A DNA stretch of 21,336 nt from Chloracidobacterium sp. (lineage in GTDB: Bacteria > Acidobacteriota > Blastocatellia > Pyrinomonadales > Pyrinomonadaceae), in NCBI GenBank assembly GCA_016712045.1, contig JADJRV010000034.1, positions 1-21,336 of the forward strand, read 5' to 3'. This document shows positions 14,021 to 21,336 of this stretch, piece by piece (position 1 is the stretch's first letter; each line of letters starts with the position of its first letter). A program made the translations under genes and the position numbers. The notes under the pieces were generated by a model, which was given only the letters and a program-made list of their open reading frames with translations, did not search any database and was not told where the DNA came from.

Positions 14021-15561
14021 TAGGCCTGATCTTCTCCTTCGGGTAAATTCTCTCTTTTACTATTAAAGTAGTAAAAAACCGGCAATCCCAGCAGGATCAA
14101 CAGCGAACCCGCAAACGACGATGTCTTGCCGATGGACTTGAGTCCGCCGACATTACCCGCCGATATGCTTGCCAAACCTTCGGTCATGAGCGGCAGATCG
14201 TTGGAAAACGTCGTGTAAAGCAGCCATCCGGCAACGATAAGGAATATCACCGGCACGACGGGATAGCCCCACGCTTTATAGGGCCGGGCAAGCTCGGGAT
14301 ATTTGCGACGGTATAGAAATATCGACGAGGTTACCAACGCATAAAACACCCACGAACCGAAAACAACATAGTCGGTCAAAATGTCAAATGATCCGGACAA
14401 CGCCAGAATAATGGCCACACCCATCAAAAGCACCGATGTTACGGGCACGCTGTTGATCGAGAGCTTTGCAAATGTGCCAAAGAAAAGCCTGTCTTTTGCC
14501 ATCGCATACGGAACTCGCGCACCTGACATCAACGATGTATGAAGCGTGCCGAGGGATGACAGCATCAAGCCTACTGTGAAAAATGCTATCGCCGCTCCTG
14601 TTGCTATGCTCGCGACATTGCCGCCAAAAAACATACTGACGACGACCTTTGCGACCGACGAATTTTTTGATACCGACGCGATGGTTGTCGGGTCAAGGAC
14701 GTAAAAATAGGCTACGTTTGCGATGACGTACAGGACGATGACCAAGATCGTGCTGCCGATGATCGCGAGTGGGATATTGCGATTTGGGTCTTTGACCTCG
14801 CCGGCAACGAACGTCAGGTTGTTCCATCCGTCATAGCCCCAGAGAGCCCCGAGCATCGCCGCCGCAAACCCGCCGAGAAACGTGTATGTCGGCGAACCAA
14901 CCGTCACAGCCGCCGCAACGCCTTCGCAAGTGCCGCCGCTGTTTAGCATCGAAAAATTGCTAAAATTGCCGCTGACCAAAACAAATGCTCCGATCGAAAC
15001 AAACAGGATCAATGCCATTTTTACAAACGTCAACACCGTCGCGATCTGGCCCGTCAGGGTGACCGACGCACAATTTAAGGTTGTAAAAATAACGATCACC
15101 ATTACCGCCACGAGTTGGAGCGTCGTGATCTCGATCGAAGTGCTGCCTAGCGGAATGGTTCCAATAGTCGCCGCAAGTTTATTGTCAAGAAAATCATTTA
15201 GGCCGATCGCAAAAGCAACCGCCGCCGCCGCTTGCGAGCCGGGCCTTGCGATAAATATCTGCATCCAGCCGTATAGAAAACTCGACAGTTTGCCATAGGT
15301 GTCACGTAAAAACACATATTCGCCGCCAGCCTCGGGCTTCATCGCAGTTAGCTCGGCGTAGGTCAGTGCTCCGGCCAGCGAAAGCAATCCGGCGGCGATC
15401 CAGGCGACGATCACCCAAGTTGGGCTGCCGACGTTACAGGTCATTACGCGCGCCTTTAAGAAGACGCCCGTGCCAATGACGTTGCCGATGATAACCGATA
15501 TCGCCGCTATCAGGCCGAGGCCGCGGATCAAAGTTTGCCGTTCGTTGATGTCTAGATTCAT
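14020..15561 (-). CDS. APC-family amino-acid permease
   Basis: The 513-aa product is a 12-13-helix transporter of the amino acid-polyamine-organocation superfamily, closest in feel to the LAT-like/cationic branch. TM1 has the unwound substrate-binding motif GNVIGTGVF; the loop YAELTAMKPEAGGEYVFLRD after TM2 and the WGYDGWNNLTFVAGEV segment at TM6 are both diagnostic of the family. The cytosolic RRKYPELARPYKAWGYP before the last helices is also typical. I choose ATG 15561 (MNLDINERQTLIRG) over 15591, whose extension lacks family likeness. The substrate cannot be read from sequence; a neutral or cationic amino acid is most likely. It shares a divergent promoter region with pabB. Confidence 0.92.
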   Translation of the reverse strand: MNLDINERQTLIRGLGLIAAISVIIGNVIGTGVFLKARVMTCNVGSPTWVIVAWIAAGLLSLAGALTYAELTAMKPEAGGEYVFLRDTYGKLSSFLYGWMQIFIARPGSQAAAAVAFAIGLNDFLDNKLAATIGTIPLGSTSIEITTLQLVAVMVIVIFTTLNCASVTLTGQIATVLTFVKMALILFVSIGAFVLVSGNFSNFSMLNSGGTCEGVAAAVTVGSPTYTFLGGFAAAMLGALWGYDGWNNLTFVAGEVKDPNRNIPLAIIGSTILVIVLYVIANVAYFYVLDPTTIASVSKNSSVAKVVVSMFFGGNVASIATGAAIAFFTVGLMLSSLGTLHTSLMSGARVPYAMAKDRLFFGTFAKLSINSVPVTSVLLMGVAIILALSGSFDILTDYVVFGSWVFYALVTSSIFLYRRKYPELARPYKAWGYPVVPVIFLIVAGWLLYTTFSNDLPLMTEGLASISAGNVGGLKSIGKTSSFAGSLLILLGLPVFYYFNSKRENLPEGEDQA

Positions 15562-15629
15562 ATTTTTACGCGGGAGGTGACTGGCAAACATCTTACGCTA
15601 AACTGCCGCCCGAGTGAAAGTTTATTCCA

Positions 15630-15637
15630 TGATAAAA
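15630..15637 (+). promoter_or_regulatory. Putative -10 region of pabB, close to the start codon
   Basis: GATAAAAT ends 8 bases before the GTG proposed as the pabB start at 15646. If it is the -10 box, the transcript would begin within a few bases of the start codon, so translation would need little or no leader. No convincing -35 box is seen. Confidence 0.3.
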
Positions 15638-15645
15638 TCGCGGCT

Positions 15646-16958
15646 GTGTACGAGATAAATATCACCGCAGACGAATTAATAGCGTCACTGCTCCGCATTT
15701 CCGAGACGGAATGTGTCTGTCTGCTCGACAGTTGCGACGTCGGACATCTGGGCTCACACCTGCTGATCGCGGGGATCGATCCGGTCGAAACAGCGGAAAT
15801 ATCAAATAACGATCCGGCTGAAACACTCGTAAAGATCGATGAATACATTGCGTCGGAACTTGCCTGTATCTTCTCGATTTCTTATGACTTTGGACAAAAG
15901 TTGCTAGGCCTGAAAGTCCGCAAAAAAGAATTTCGACGATGTCGGAACCTGATCTATTTATCACAAGTTTTGATGTTCTGATAATCCATGATTACGACAC
16001 CGGGAAGACATTTCTGACCGGTAATGACGAAAGTTTGACGTCATCTCCGCAAAGACTATCAGCAATCTGGAAAATACCTGATTTGATGGACCAATACATA
16101 CCGTTGATGTCACATCCAATTTCACTAGTTCTTCCTATATCGCCGCTATCGAAAATATTAAGGAACGCATCCGATCCGGCGACACTTATCAGACAAATCT
16201 GACGCAACATCTTAAGGCAAATCTGCCTGACGATCTTTCGCCCCAACAGATATTTTGGCGGCTTAGGCGTGACCATCCGGCACCGTTTGCGGCATTTCTC
16301 AAACGGCATGATTCAACTGTTGTTTCCGCGTCGCCGGAGCGTTTCTTTAAGATTGACAAGGACAGCACTATCTCGACCTCACCGATCAAAGGCACACGCC
16401 CTCGTGGTGCGACCGAAGATGAAGACGAAGCACTTCGCCAGGAATTACTGACAAGCAAGAAAGATCTAGCCGAGAATACGATGATCGTCGATCTTATTAC
16501 GCAATGACCTCGGTCGCGTGTGTGAATACGGCAGTGTCGAGGTCGAGAAACTTTGTGAATTAGAAGAGCATCCGACTTTTTTTCATCTCGTCTCGACCAT
16601 TAACGGCAAGCTACGCGAAGGGGTTAAGTTGTCCGGGATACTCCGTGCCGTCTTCCCTTGCGGGTCAATCACCGGGGCACCAAAGATCAGCACTATGCGA
16701 ATCATTGACGAGATCGAAACTGCCCCGCGAGGGCTTTCAATGGGAGCGATAGGATATTCAATTCAAAATTCGAAATTTGAAATTCCAAATTGTATCGACC
16801 TGAGCGTTGCAATACGAACTGCAGTCATTCGTGACCAGACCGCGACGTTTAACGTCGGCGGCGGCATTACTATCGACAGTGAGCCGGAAAGCGAATACGA
16901 CGAAACTCTAACCAAAGCCAAAGCCCTCCTTGCGGCCATCGGCGGAAAACTTTCCTGA
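15646..16958 (+). CDS. pabB: Aminodeoxychorismate synthase component I, three frameshifts
   Basis: PabB makes 4-amino-4-deoxychorismate from chorismate and ammonia for folate synthesis. Four frame segments join into about 437 aa by adding a base at about 15922-15933, adding one in the TTT at 16082-16084 and removing one near 16499. The joined protein carries the family signatures in order: GDTYQTNLTQHL, SASPERFFKI, PIKGTRPRGA, ENTMIVDLI then RNDLGRV, GSITGAPKISTM and FNVGGGITIDS. PIKGTRPRG and TGAPK point to PabB and not to anthranilate synthase. GTG 15646 is a tentative start; the frame is open back to 15577. An AT-rich palindrome lies in frame at 16759-16792. No pabA or pabC is next to it. 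The fact that each break falls outside the signatures and restores them argues for assembly errors. Confidence 0.88.
16759..16792. repeat. AT-rich palindrome inside pabB
   Basis: A 34-base near-palindrome built of AATTC, AAATT and TTTGAAATT units starts CAATTC and ends AAATTG. It encodes about SIQNSKFEIPN between GYS and the conserved DLSVAIRTAV. In PabB that junction is normally a short loop, so the element seems to have entered the gene without breaking the frame. The same kind of AT-rich unit is common between genes in many genomes. Confidence 0.6.
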
Positions 16959-17031
16959 CCCTCTTGGAACAAACCTCTCGCGAGCGGTGTCTAAACCTCC
17001 AGACCTCAATCCAGCCTCAAGGAGAATTTAG

Positions 17032-17495
17032 ATGAACAGACCCAATATCAACGTCACGCCGCTGATCGATGTACTGCTTGTCCTGCTGATAATCTTTATG
17101 GTCGTCTCACCGCTAAAGCCCAGCTCATTCAAAACCAAAATCCCTCCGAGCCGACAAAAAATACGGATGATGTGCCCGACAACCCCAACACTTTGATCGT
17201 GACCGTTAACCCAGATTCTACCCTGAGTCTGAACCAACAATCGGCCGGAACCACAAATGAATCTGCAGCCCTAGTAACGCTGCTAAAAGACACATTCAAC
17301 GCCCGCATTGCCAACGGGAATGTCTCCGAAAGTTTTGGCGACGACCCAAACCGACCGACGTCAGACCGCATCGAACGCACCGTGTTTATCAAAGCCCCCA
17401 AAACTATCAGCTACGGCAGCGTCGCGCGTGTCGTCGATGCTGCCAAGCTTGCGGGTGCATATCCCATCAGCCTGCAGATCGACAGATTGGACTGA
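17032..17495 (+). CDS. exbD: ExbD/TolR-family energy-transducing protein, frameshifted
   Basis: ExbD/TolR proteins sit in the inner membrane and use proton flow with ExbB/TolQ to drive outer-membrane transport or integrity. AAGGAG is 8 bases before ATG 17032. The start MNRPNINVTPLIDVLLVLL shows the conserved TPLID with the proton-carrying Asp (residue 13) in the single membrane helix. Adding one C in the CCC run at 17142-17144 joins this to the periplasmic domain (TLIVTVNPDSTLSLNQQ to YPISLQIDRLD), giving 154 aa, the usual size. No exbB or tonB lies in the window, so it is an orphan copy or its partner lies elsewhere. Confidence 0.88.
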
Positions 17496-17526
17496 CCATT
17501 GATTTAACCGAAAACGCCCAGTGTGT

Positions 17527-17532
17527 TATACT
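17527..17532 (+). promoter_or_regulatory. Possible -10 box of the J-domain gene
   Basis: TATACT, with a TG-like lead (GTGTTATACT), lies about 70 bases upstream of ATG 17601. TTTAAC at 17503-17508 is 18 bases away and a weak -35. No Shine-Dalgarno sequence is seen before the ATG. Confidence 0.3.
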
Positions 17533-17600
17533 GCCGGAGTCAAAGACATAGGTCTTTGGGCTCCGGACGTTCGCTTCAATCATCCACATTTTTTGTTTCG

Positions 17601-18405
17601 ATGGTGAATTACTACGACATCCTCAAAGTGTCACCAGAGGCTACTCATGCCGAGATAAAATCGGCGTATCGTCGTCTGGCTCGAAAGCTGCATCCTGATT
17701 CGCATCAGGGTCCAGAGGAAACCGCGTTAAAATTTGCGGCCATTGCTGAGGCTTACGAAGTACTGGGCAACAACCGCGAGCGGGTCCGCTACGACAAACG
17801 CATGCTTGAGGTGACGGCGAGCATGAACGGCAGCGATTCGGTGTTGGGTTCGACGAACCGGCACGCTCAACGCTGGCGTCAGATGGTCTGTGAAAAGCGT
17901 TATAACGACATCATCGACCGCATGATGGCAGAGGAACGCCGCGAAGCCGAGGCGTTTCAAAAGGTGATCTATCCGCTCGGCGCTTTTTGTTTCGGCAATA
18001 CTGGTGACGGCTCTGCACCCCAAAATATTTGCCGAGTCAACCGTCATGGGCAGGCTCGTGATCGTGACACTGTTCATCATCGGCATTATCAATCTGATAC
18101 GGCGCATCCGCGATGGGTTTGAACATTACACCGAAACCGACGATAACATTCACGATTCGATACTTGATGAAAGCGAGCGAAAGCAAAAACCGTATTCGAG
18201 ACTGCTGGCCGCGGTCGTCCTCGGCGGCGGATTTATGTTGTGTCTGGGGATAGGGCTGTTGATCGGCTGGCAGATCACATTTCCCGCCGTGACGATGCCC
18301 AGCATGTTTGCCGATACTCTCCGGCCCGAATTTATCTTTTATCCGCCGATAGTCACGCTATTCGTCGATTTGATGCACACTCTAGCGTCGCGGTTCGATC
18401 GCTGA
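17601..18405 (+). CDS. J-domain protein with C-terminal membrane segments, frameshifted
   Basis: Residues 2-65 are a J domain: NYYDILKVSPEATHAEIKSA, then the HPD tripeptide (LHPDSHQG) that stimulates Hsp70 ATPase, then AYEVLGNNRERVRYD. It is not classical DnaJ: there is no Gly/Phe region or zinc fingers. After a helical linker (about 75-125) the frame breaks near the T5 run at 17984-17988. The next frame continues with four likely membrane segments (FVSAILVTALHP, LVIVTLFIIGIINLI, LLAAVVLGGGFMLCLGIGLL and FYPPIVTLFVDLMH), for about 268 aa. It would recruit DnaK to the membrane. I prefer ATG 17601 because the upstream open frame is not protein-like. It stands between exbD and rpsT. Confidence 0.8.
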
Positions 18406-18413
18406 ACGCCGCC

Positions 18414-18442
18414 TTGACAGACCTTACATCGGAACATATACT
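18414..18442 (+). promoter_or_regulatory. Sigma-70-type promoter of rpsT
   Basis: A perfect TTGACA (18414-18419) and TATACT (18437-18442) are separated by exactly 17 bases. This is the strongest promoter in the window, as expected for a ribosomal protein gene. The leader of about 35 bases contains AGAGGAAA, 7-14 bases before ATG 18485. Confidence 0.85.
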
Positions 18443-18484
18443 CTAAAGTTTGTTTTTATTGTATCGATTCAGAGGAAATTATAA

Positions 18485-18748
18485 ATGGCTAATCATAAAT
18501 CAGCAGAGAAACGCGTAAGGCAAAATGCCAAGCGCAAAGAGATCAACCGCAGCAACCGTTCCAAATTGCGCACTTCGATTAAGAAGCTTCGCACCGCAGT
18601 CGCCGGCAGCGACAAAACCGGTAGCGTTGAGCTACTCAATCCAACAGTCTCGTTGATCGATAAAGCGGTCAACAAAGGCATCATCCATAAAAATACAGCC
18701 GCGAGATACAAATCGCGCCTCACCAAACACGTTAATGATCTCGCATAG
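18485..18748 (+). CDS. rpsT: Ribosomal protein S20
   Basis: S20 is a small basic helical protein binding the 5' and 3' minor domains of 16S rRNA in the 30S subunit. The 87-aa product opens MANHKSAEKRVRQNAKRKEI, the family hallmark, and has the usual NPTVSLIDKAVNKGIIHKNT segment and KSRLTKHV end. A good ribosome site (AGAGGAAA) precedes ATG 18485, a consensus promoter lies upstream and a strong terminator follows, so it is a single-gene transcription unit. Confidence 0.98.
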   Translation: MANHKSAEKRVRQNAKRKEINRSNRSKLRTSIKKLRTAVAGSDKTGSVELLNPTVSLIDKAVNKGIIHKNTAARYKSRLTKHVNDLA

Positions 18749-18784
18749 TTTCTAAACTCGCAATCGATCGCTTTAATACAATAG

Positions 18785-18815
18785 GCGGGCCGTATATCAC
18801 GGTCCGCTTTTTTTT
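18785..18815 (+). terminator. Rho-independent terminator of rpsT
   Basis: GCGGGCCGT (18785-18793) pairs over 9 bp, one of them G-U, with ACGGTCCGC (18799-18807) around a 5-base loop, followed by eight T. It lies 36 bases after the rpsT stop and 19 bases before the next start codon. Confidence 0.93.
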
Positions 18816-18833
18816 GTTAAAATCATTCGCTAA

Positions 18834-19537
18834 ATGGCGGAGCAAAAACAATACCGATATTTTGACCTGATAATGGCGGCGTTCGTCACGGTCCTTTTAT
18901 GTTCGAATCTGATCGGGGTTCACAAGGTTTCGTCAGTCAATCTCCCGTTATACGGCGAATATATTTTTGGTACCGGCGTACTGTTCTTTCCGCTCAGCTA
19001 TCTTTTTGGCGATATCTTGACCGAGGTCTATGGCTACGCCCGTTCGCGTAAGGTGATCTGGGCTGGATTTGGTGCATTGATATTTGCCTCAATAATGGCG
19101 TATATCGTCACGAGTTTGCCGGCGGCAAAGACAATGTCGCCGGAATCTCAAGCCGCTGTTACGCTATCTTCGGACAGACTTGGAGAATTGTAATTGCTTC
19201 CCTAACAGCATTTTGGCTCGGCGAATTTGTCAATTCATTCGTCCTCGCCAAGATGAAACTACTCACAAACGGTAAATATCTCTGGATGCGGACTATCGGC
19301 TCGACTTTTGCCGGCGAGGCCGTCGACAGCCTGATCTTTTACCCGATCGCTTTTCTCGGCACTTGGTCAAACGAACAAGTCATCAGCGTGATGATCGGCA
19401 ATTATTTCATTAAAGTATTTTGGGAAGTTATTGCAACGCCGGTGACGTACAAGATCGTAGCTTTCCTAAAACGCGCCGAGCACGAAGACTACTACGACCG
19501 TGAGACCGACTTTAATCCGTTCACTCTAAAGACCTAG
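18834..19537 (+). CDS. yhhQ: Queuosine precursor transporter (VUT/YhhQ family), frameshifted
   Basis: This inner-membrane carrier takes up preQ0/preQ1 for queuosine in tRNA. The first frame opens MAEQKQYRYFDLIMAAFVTV and carries the family motif FPLSYLFGDILTEVYGY; it breaks near 19160-19164. One added base continues it as AIFGQTWRIVIASLTAFW and GEFVNSFVLAKMK, then WMRTIGSTFAGEAVDS, to a stop at 19537, giving 234 aa, close to the usual size. Six or so helices are visible. There is no Shine-Dalgarno sequence; a TTAAAAT box ends 11 bases before ATG 18834, just after the rpsT terminator, suggesting a very short leader. recG starts 16 bases after its stop, so the two are likely co-transcribed. Confidence 0.9.
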
Positions 19538-19553
19538 CAAACACTTTCGGCCA

Positions 19554-21336
19554 ATGAAATTAACGCTCACAACGCCGATACTCGAATTGCCGCGTCACGA
19601 GGTCGCGAAATTGACGCCCGCGTTGTCGCGAAAGCTGGCCGTTGCTCTCGCGGGCTTCGCCAATAAGACCTCCCCTGAGGCCGTCACGGTCGAAGACCTG
19701 CTCAACTATCTCCCCACCCGATACGAAGACCGCTCAAACTTTCTCTCGCTCGAAAAGCTCGAACCAGATATGGAGGCCGCCGTCGAACTGTATGTAAAGG
19801 TGTCGGGCGGCTTTCGCGTCGGTAAAAATCGTCATCCAAAACAACCGCCGTTGTTCCTTTTTGAGATCAGCGGGGCCGACGCGGCTCGCCAGCAGAAACC
19901 GGTCGTCGTTAAATGGTTCGTTTCCGGCAGGAACGCTGCTGACATCGTCAATTGGTACACGGACCGATTCCGGCAAGGGACGCGGTTCGTCGCCTACGGC
20001 AAATGGGAATGGGACGATAAACGCAACACCTTTGCCCTAATGGTCAACAAACCGGACGAGATCGAAATACTGCCGTCCGCATCCGAGCCAGTCGCCACGG
20101 CTGGAGGTTCTGATGCTGAATCTTATCGAAGATCTCGGCAATCCGGAATTTGCTCCTGTCCATACCGCCCGCCGCGTTCCGGTCTATCGAAAACTCGGCG
20201 ATCTGCAAACAAAACGCCTGCGTGAGATCGTCTATGATGTCCTGCAAAAGCTCGATACCAAATCTGTTACCGACGATCTGCCATCCGATCTGCTTGAGCG
20301 GCAAAACCTCGCTACGCGGGCACAGGCATTAGCCGAGATACATTTTCCGCCGGAAGATTCGTCGATCGCGGAATATGAGATGTTTCGCAGCCCGGCCCAT
20401 AAACGCTTGATATTTGACGAGTTTTTCTGGCTTTCGTTCTCGATGCAATTGCTGCGTGGCGAACGGCAAAAAGAGCCAAAAGGCACTGTCATCGAAATCA
20501 CCGATTCAACCAAAGAGCGGCTAAAAAGCATCTTGCCTTTTACGCTGACGGGCGCTCAGAAAAAGGTCACGGGCGAGATTTTTGACGATCTAAAATCCGA
20601 TGCTCCGATGAACCGTCTGATCCAGGGCGATGTTGGCAGCGGCAAGACGATCGATGCGTTTCTCGCGATCTTTGCAGCGATGGAAAACGGCTATCAAGCG
20701 GCTCTGATGGCCCCGACCGAAATACTTGCTGAGCAACATTTCCGCAATGCTCAAAAGATCTTTGCCGATAGCGGCTATCGCGTTGAGTTGCTCATTGGCA
20801 GCACAAAAGCGGCGCCGAAACGGAAAATTCAAGAGGCTCTTGCGGCCGGTGAGATCGATCTCATCATCGGGACGCATGCGATCATCCAGGACGCCGTCAG
20901 ATTCTCAAAGCTGGGCCTAGCCGTCATCGACGAGCAGCATCGCTTTGGCGTGCTCCAGCGGGCTCAGTTGATGGCATTGGGGTTTAATCCTGACGTACTC
21001 GTGATGACCGCGACGCCGATTCCCCGTTCGCTGGCGATGACAGTGTATGGCGACCTCGACGTTTCGATAATCGACGAGATGCCGCCGGGCCGGACGCCGA
21101 TCAAAACGGTCGTACTCGGCGAGGACCAACGTCACGGCGTCTATCGCGGCATCGAACGCGAGGTAAAGCTCGGCCGTCAGGTCTATATCGTTTACCCGCT
21201 CATCGAAGAATCCGAAAAACTCGACCTCAAAGCCGCGACCCTGATGTACGAGGACATCCGCACCAATATTTTCCCGCAATACACCGTCGGGCTGCTCCAC
21301 GGCAAAATGAAAGCCACCGAGAAAGAAGAGATCATG
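19554..21336 (+). CDS. recG: RecG ATP-dependent DNA helicase, frameshifted and cut at right edge
   Basis: RecG reverses stalled replication forks and branch-migrates Holliday junctions. The first frame (to about 20090) gives the N-terminal wedge/OB region (VEDLLNYLPTRYEDRS, KWFVSGRNAADIVNWYT). The rest lies in the +1 frame from about 20095-20110 and runs open to the window end: removing one base joins them. Helicase motifs follow: LTGAQKK, Walker A GDVGSGKT, MAPTEILAEQHF, GTHAIIQD, the DEQH box VIDEQHRFGV, TATPIPRSLAM, YGDLDVSIIDEMPPGR and IVYPLIEESEKLD. About 594 residues are visible out of the usual 690-700, so the last motifs lie beyond 21336. The later frame has no stop within the window and so is easy to overlook. 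Confidence 0.95.

Noticed and set aside
14882..15298. Plus-strand frame inside the permease gene
   Set aside because: Antisense shadow of membrane helices; no start signals.

Overview
The window looks like a chromosomal segment of a Gram-negative, meso-diaminopimelate bacterium, most likely an Acidobacteriota member of the Blastocatellia/Pyrinomonadales type. This rests on mid-range base composition, the tig-clpP-clpX order, a MurE with the meso-DAP motif DNPR, an ExbD-type protein (implying an outer membrane), a PilZ protein and several families of intergenic palindromes. The taxonomic call is inference; no rRNA is present.

Layout. 1-1500: an accessory stretch with a small unknown gene (333-542), a 21-bp tandem repeat array (551-676) and an unknown 242-aa protein (769-1497, minus). 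1740-3506: a plus-strand trio of small envelope proteins (zinc-ribbon/TM protein, DUF6804-like, DUF3592-like). 3572-5523: a tightly packed minus-strand operon encoding a membrane-anchored PD-(D/E)XK nuclease-like protein, a four-TM protein and a ComEC-like metallo-beta-lactamase-fold protein. A 15-bp inverted pair flanks it; this is the best candidate for an undescribed system. 5636-6433: a TerB-like protein. 6570-8014: two exported proteins. 8085-11513: the protein quality-control block tig, clpP, clpX (minus). 11644-11727: tRNA-Leu(UAG). 12192-13688: murE. 13685-15561: an APC amino-acid permease coupled to a PilZ protein (minus). 15646-16958: pabB. 17032-17495: exbD. 17601-18405: a J-domain membrane protein. 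18485-18748: rpsT. 18834-19537: a queuosine-precursor transporter. 19554 to the right edge: recG, cut by the window.

A dominating feature is frameshifts. At least twelve single-base breaks, mostly at short homopolymers, interrupt nine genes (the DUF3592-like gene, the nuclease, both exported proteins, pabB, exbD, the J-domain gene, yhhQ and recG). In each case an uninterrupted conserved protein is recovered by adding or removing one base (or two). Because essential or broadly conserved genes such as recG and pabB are hit, I read most of these as uncorrected long-read assembly errors, not true pseudogenes. I therefore annotate each such gene as one CDS spanning the break.

Functional links: Tig, ClpP and ClpX handle nascent-chain folding and ATP-dependent proteolysis. 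PabB (folate), MurE (peptidoglycan), RpsT, the transporter and RecG are ordinary housekeeping genes scattered as single transcription units. Several genes have a -10-like box very close to the start codon, suggesting short-leader or leaderless transcripts. At least four families of inverted-repeat elements punctuate the intergenic spaces, and one AT-rich palindrome sits in frame inside pabB.
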